Shown: positions 62,078 through 64,000 of the stretch, one piece after another
How positions within the stretch are numbered: the stretch's first letter is position 1
Layout: the number at the start of each line of letters is the position of its first letter
From: Inia geoffrensis
Lineage: Eukaryota; Chordata; Mammalia; Artiodactyla; Iniidae
Length of the DNA: 64,000 nucleotides
Assembly: GCA_036417435.1 (NCBI GenBank)
Contig: CM070899.1
Location: 102,488,368 to 102,552,367 of the forward strand
Reading direction: 5' to 3'
Made by a program: the position numbers and the translations under genes
The notes under the pieces: model-generated
The model's input: the letters and a program-made list of their open reading frames with translations, nothing else
The model's database searches: none
What the model was told of the DNA's origin: nothing

Positions 62078-62759
62078 CCGGAGCATGCTGCTGCTGAGGC
62101 ATCAAGGCAGGAGGACGTGCCACCTGACAAGCGGCACCCCGGACCGCTATTGCCCATTCTCCCCTGCCTGGTACCCCAATCTCCCGATCCAGCGTGGCCC
62201 TCCTACAGGTAAGCAAAGCCTGGTGTACCCAAATGAGGGTGGAGCAGCTGAGAGGGAAGAGCGGTGAAGTAACCGGATCTTCACAGCTCCTGCTAGGCAG
62301 GATCTCACCTCCAGCCATCTTCATTAGAGTCGCCCCACCTGCGAACCATGGCACCCTCCGAATGGCCCACTTGCAAGGCTTGTGATATGTCTGTGGTGGG
62401 GCAGTGCAGGTTAAGGGGCAGGAGGTGAGCATACACAAGCCCAGAGGTGTGTGTTTAGCCACGTTCGACTCCCGATTTCCAATCCAACACCGGGACCCCT
62501 CTAATACTTTCTTTCCCCAAGTTACCAGAGACGACACGGAGTAGTGCTGCCACCTTGTGGCACACTGCCGTAACAACCTTACCAACTATGCTGAAGGGCA
62601 ACTGTCATTCACAAGGCCTAGAGCCTGCGGCTTTGAAAACACAACCCTGCCCTCAGGAAATATCCTGGGCTAGGCAATCTGAAATGAATCCACATCAGGC
62701 CCGACTCTCAGGCAGAAACCTTACAAGACCTCAGTGGTAGTCACCCGCGTTTTAGAAAA

Positions 62760-63637
62760 CAGCACATTCAAATGAAAAGATGCTCAAGGTCTCTCATGAT
62801 TAGAGAGTGAAAAGAAAGCTAGACGAGTTGATCCCTGGCTGAAGTCCTCTCAAACCCTAAAATTTTAAGTGCTCAAGAGGGCAGGCCACAAGGTGAAGCC
62901 AGCTATTGCTGTTGGTGGGATTGTAAATTGGTAACAGCCGGTATGAGGATCAGTAGGCACATTCCTTACCAAACTAAACACTGGAGGTACCACGAGACTC
63001 GGCAACCCCGCTGCAGGTCGTATAACCAGACACTAGCATCATTGGAAGGAAGCTCTTGCACCCCAGCAGTCGTTGTGGTACCCTTGACCACAGCCAAGAC
63101 ATACAGACGAACGAACTGTCGAGCGAGGGGTGAAGGGAGAAAGATGTTCCGCTACCTACACACGCTCGACTACCACACAGCCATAGAACAAAATGCACTC
63201 ATAGTATTTGCAGCAGCATGGGTGGAGCACTAGATGATCTCACTAATTCTGGTCAATTAGAGGCAGCAAGACACATATACCCGGATATCCCTTATGTGTG
63301 CAGTCTACATAGGGATACAAAGGAAGTTAGTAAAGAAAGGAAACACAGGTTCACAAAGGGAAGAAAGAAGCGAGGAGTTCCCAAAGGGGGAGATTGGAGA
63401 CCGGGGAAGAGTGAATTAGGAGATTGGGATTAACACAAACACATTTAACGTATGAAAAAGTGCTCATCAAGGGCGACTCACCCAAAAGAACATGGGACTC
63501 TACCAAATATTCCTCGATAAGTAACAGGGCAAAGGATCCGAAACCCTACAGGTAGAGCTACGTTTATAATTGCGTCAAGTGGCTGTAGAACTCAAAGAGA
63601 CGCAGCATTGTATATAAACTATGCTGAAAGAGAAAAG
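62760..63637 (+). mobile_element. LINE-1 3' end, fragment a (unit 19/20 junction)
   Basis: Standard right-group copy; last L1 fragment in the window. Confidence 0.85.
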
Positions 63638-64000
63638 GACTGTTCAATGACAAGGCAAGTAAGGGGTTACGAAATGGCCACTTTCTTACCTCAGGCCTCT
63701 GTGACGTCGGCTGGCGTCAGACCCCTGGAGCCTCAGGAGGCCTGTGTCCCATGGCTGGAGGATGCTGCTGCTGTTCTCCGCTGCGTGGTACCACAATCTG
63801 CCAATCCAACAGGGCCCTCCTACAGGTAAGCACAGCCTGGTGTACCCAAATGATGATGAAACAGCTGAGAGGGAAGGGCTGTGAAGAAAGCGGATCTCCA
63901 CAGCTCCTGCTAGGCAAGTTCCCACCTCCAGCCCACTTCATTAGAGAGGCCCCACCTGCGAACCACGGCACCCTCCGAGTAGCCCACTTGCAAGGCTTGC
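63218..64000 (+). repeat. Higher-order unit 20, cut by the window end
   Basis: First 783 bp of a further unit: the L1 3' end and the start of non-L1 block A. A private change at 63751 (CCCATGGCTGG instead of CCCACGGCTGG) removes a CpG. Confidence 0.95.

Larger units (their letters stand above)
59885..63217 (+). repeat. Higher-order unit 19 (3333 bp)
   Basis: Near twin of unit 18 (AGGATCTCACC, CCATAC). CCGCAACCAAG near 61375 is private. Confidence 0.95.
1..64000. repeat. Macrosatellite array, dimeric higher-order repeat of about 3.33 kb
   Basis: The whole window is a head-to-tail array with no unique sequence. The landmark ATGGGTGGAGCACTAG falls at 21, 3354, 6687, 10020, 13353, 16686, 20019, 23334, 26649, 29964, 33279, 36594, 39909, 43222, 46555, 49886, 53219, 56552, 59885 and 63218. 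The spacings are 3333 (six times), 3315 (six times), 3313, 3333, 3331 and 3333 (four times). All length changes are explained by the loss of one 18-bp subrepeat or of 2 bp. Both array ends lie outside the window. No gene, tRNA, rRNA, CRISPR array or intact transposon is seen. The L1 content and lack of long frames indicate mammalian heterochromatin-type DNA. Confidence 0.97.

Noticed and set aside
1..64000. Intact autonomous LINE-1 or other transposon
   Set aside because: Only the last part of ORF2 and the 3' UTR are present in each copy; no reverse transcriptase or endonuclease domain occurs anywhere in the window.
1..64000. Prokaryotic or viral replicon with repeated operons
   Set aside because: No frames of gene size, no ribosome binding site pattern, and clear L1-derived sequence in every monomer.

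Overview
The window is mammalian non-coding DNA: one uninterrupted tandem array of a macrosatellite, entered and left in mid-array. No bona fide gene is visible. A higher-order unit of 3333 bp (variants 3331, 3315 and 3313 bp) is repeated head to tail, with 19 complete units (21-63217), a 20-bp tail of an earlier unit and 783 bp of a 20th. Neighbouring units differ at only a handful of positions each by eye, so open frames recur in every unit simply because the DNA is nearly identical. Layout of one unit: it is a dimer of two related monomers, A (1618 bp) and B (1715 bp with three copies of an 18-bp subrepeat, 1697 bp with two). Each monomer joins an 878-bp piece of decayed LINE-1 3' end (end of ORF2 plus 3' UTR, + strand) to a GC-richer non-L1 block (740 bp in A, 837 bp in B). 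A and B look roughly 85-90% alike where they align. B has a 60-bp block absent from A and an 18-bp minisatellite that is only a single degenerate copy in A. Region by region: units 1-6 carry three copies of the 18-bp subrepeat. Units 1-3 and 5 are one sequence group, and units 4 and 6 are mosaics. Unit 7 (20019-23333) has a markedly diverged B monomer and opens a seven-unit block (units 7-13) with two copies of the subrepeat. Inside that block at least 2.66 kb around the unit 9/10 junction is repeated almost perfectly 9945 bp (three units) downstream. Units 14-19 return to three copies. Organism: the L1 3' end resembles the 3' ends of laurasiatherian L1 elements as I remember them. A 1.6-1.75 kb satellite built on an L1 3' end is what has been described for the cetacean common satellite, so a whale or dolphin is my leading guess (about 0.5), with another laurasiatherian mammal as the alternative. 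Possible function: every monomer carries, 75-76 bp apart, a near-consensus Pol III B box (TFIIIC-type) and a CTCF-like 14-mer in minus orientation. If bound, these would give a regular ladder of insulator-type sites every 1.6-1.7 kb, as in other CTCF-binding macrosatellites. This is motif reading only.
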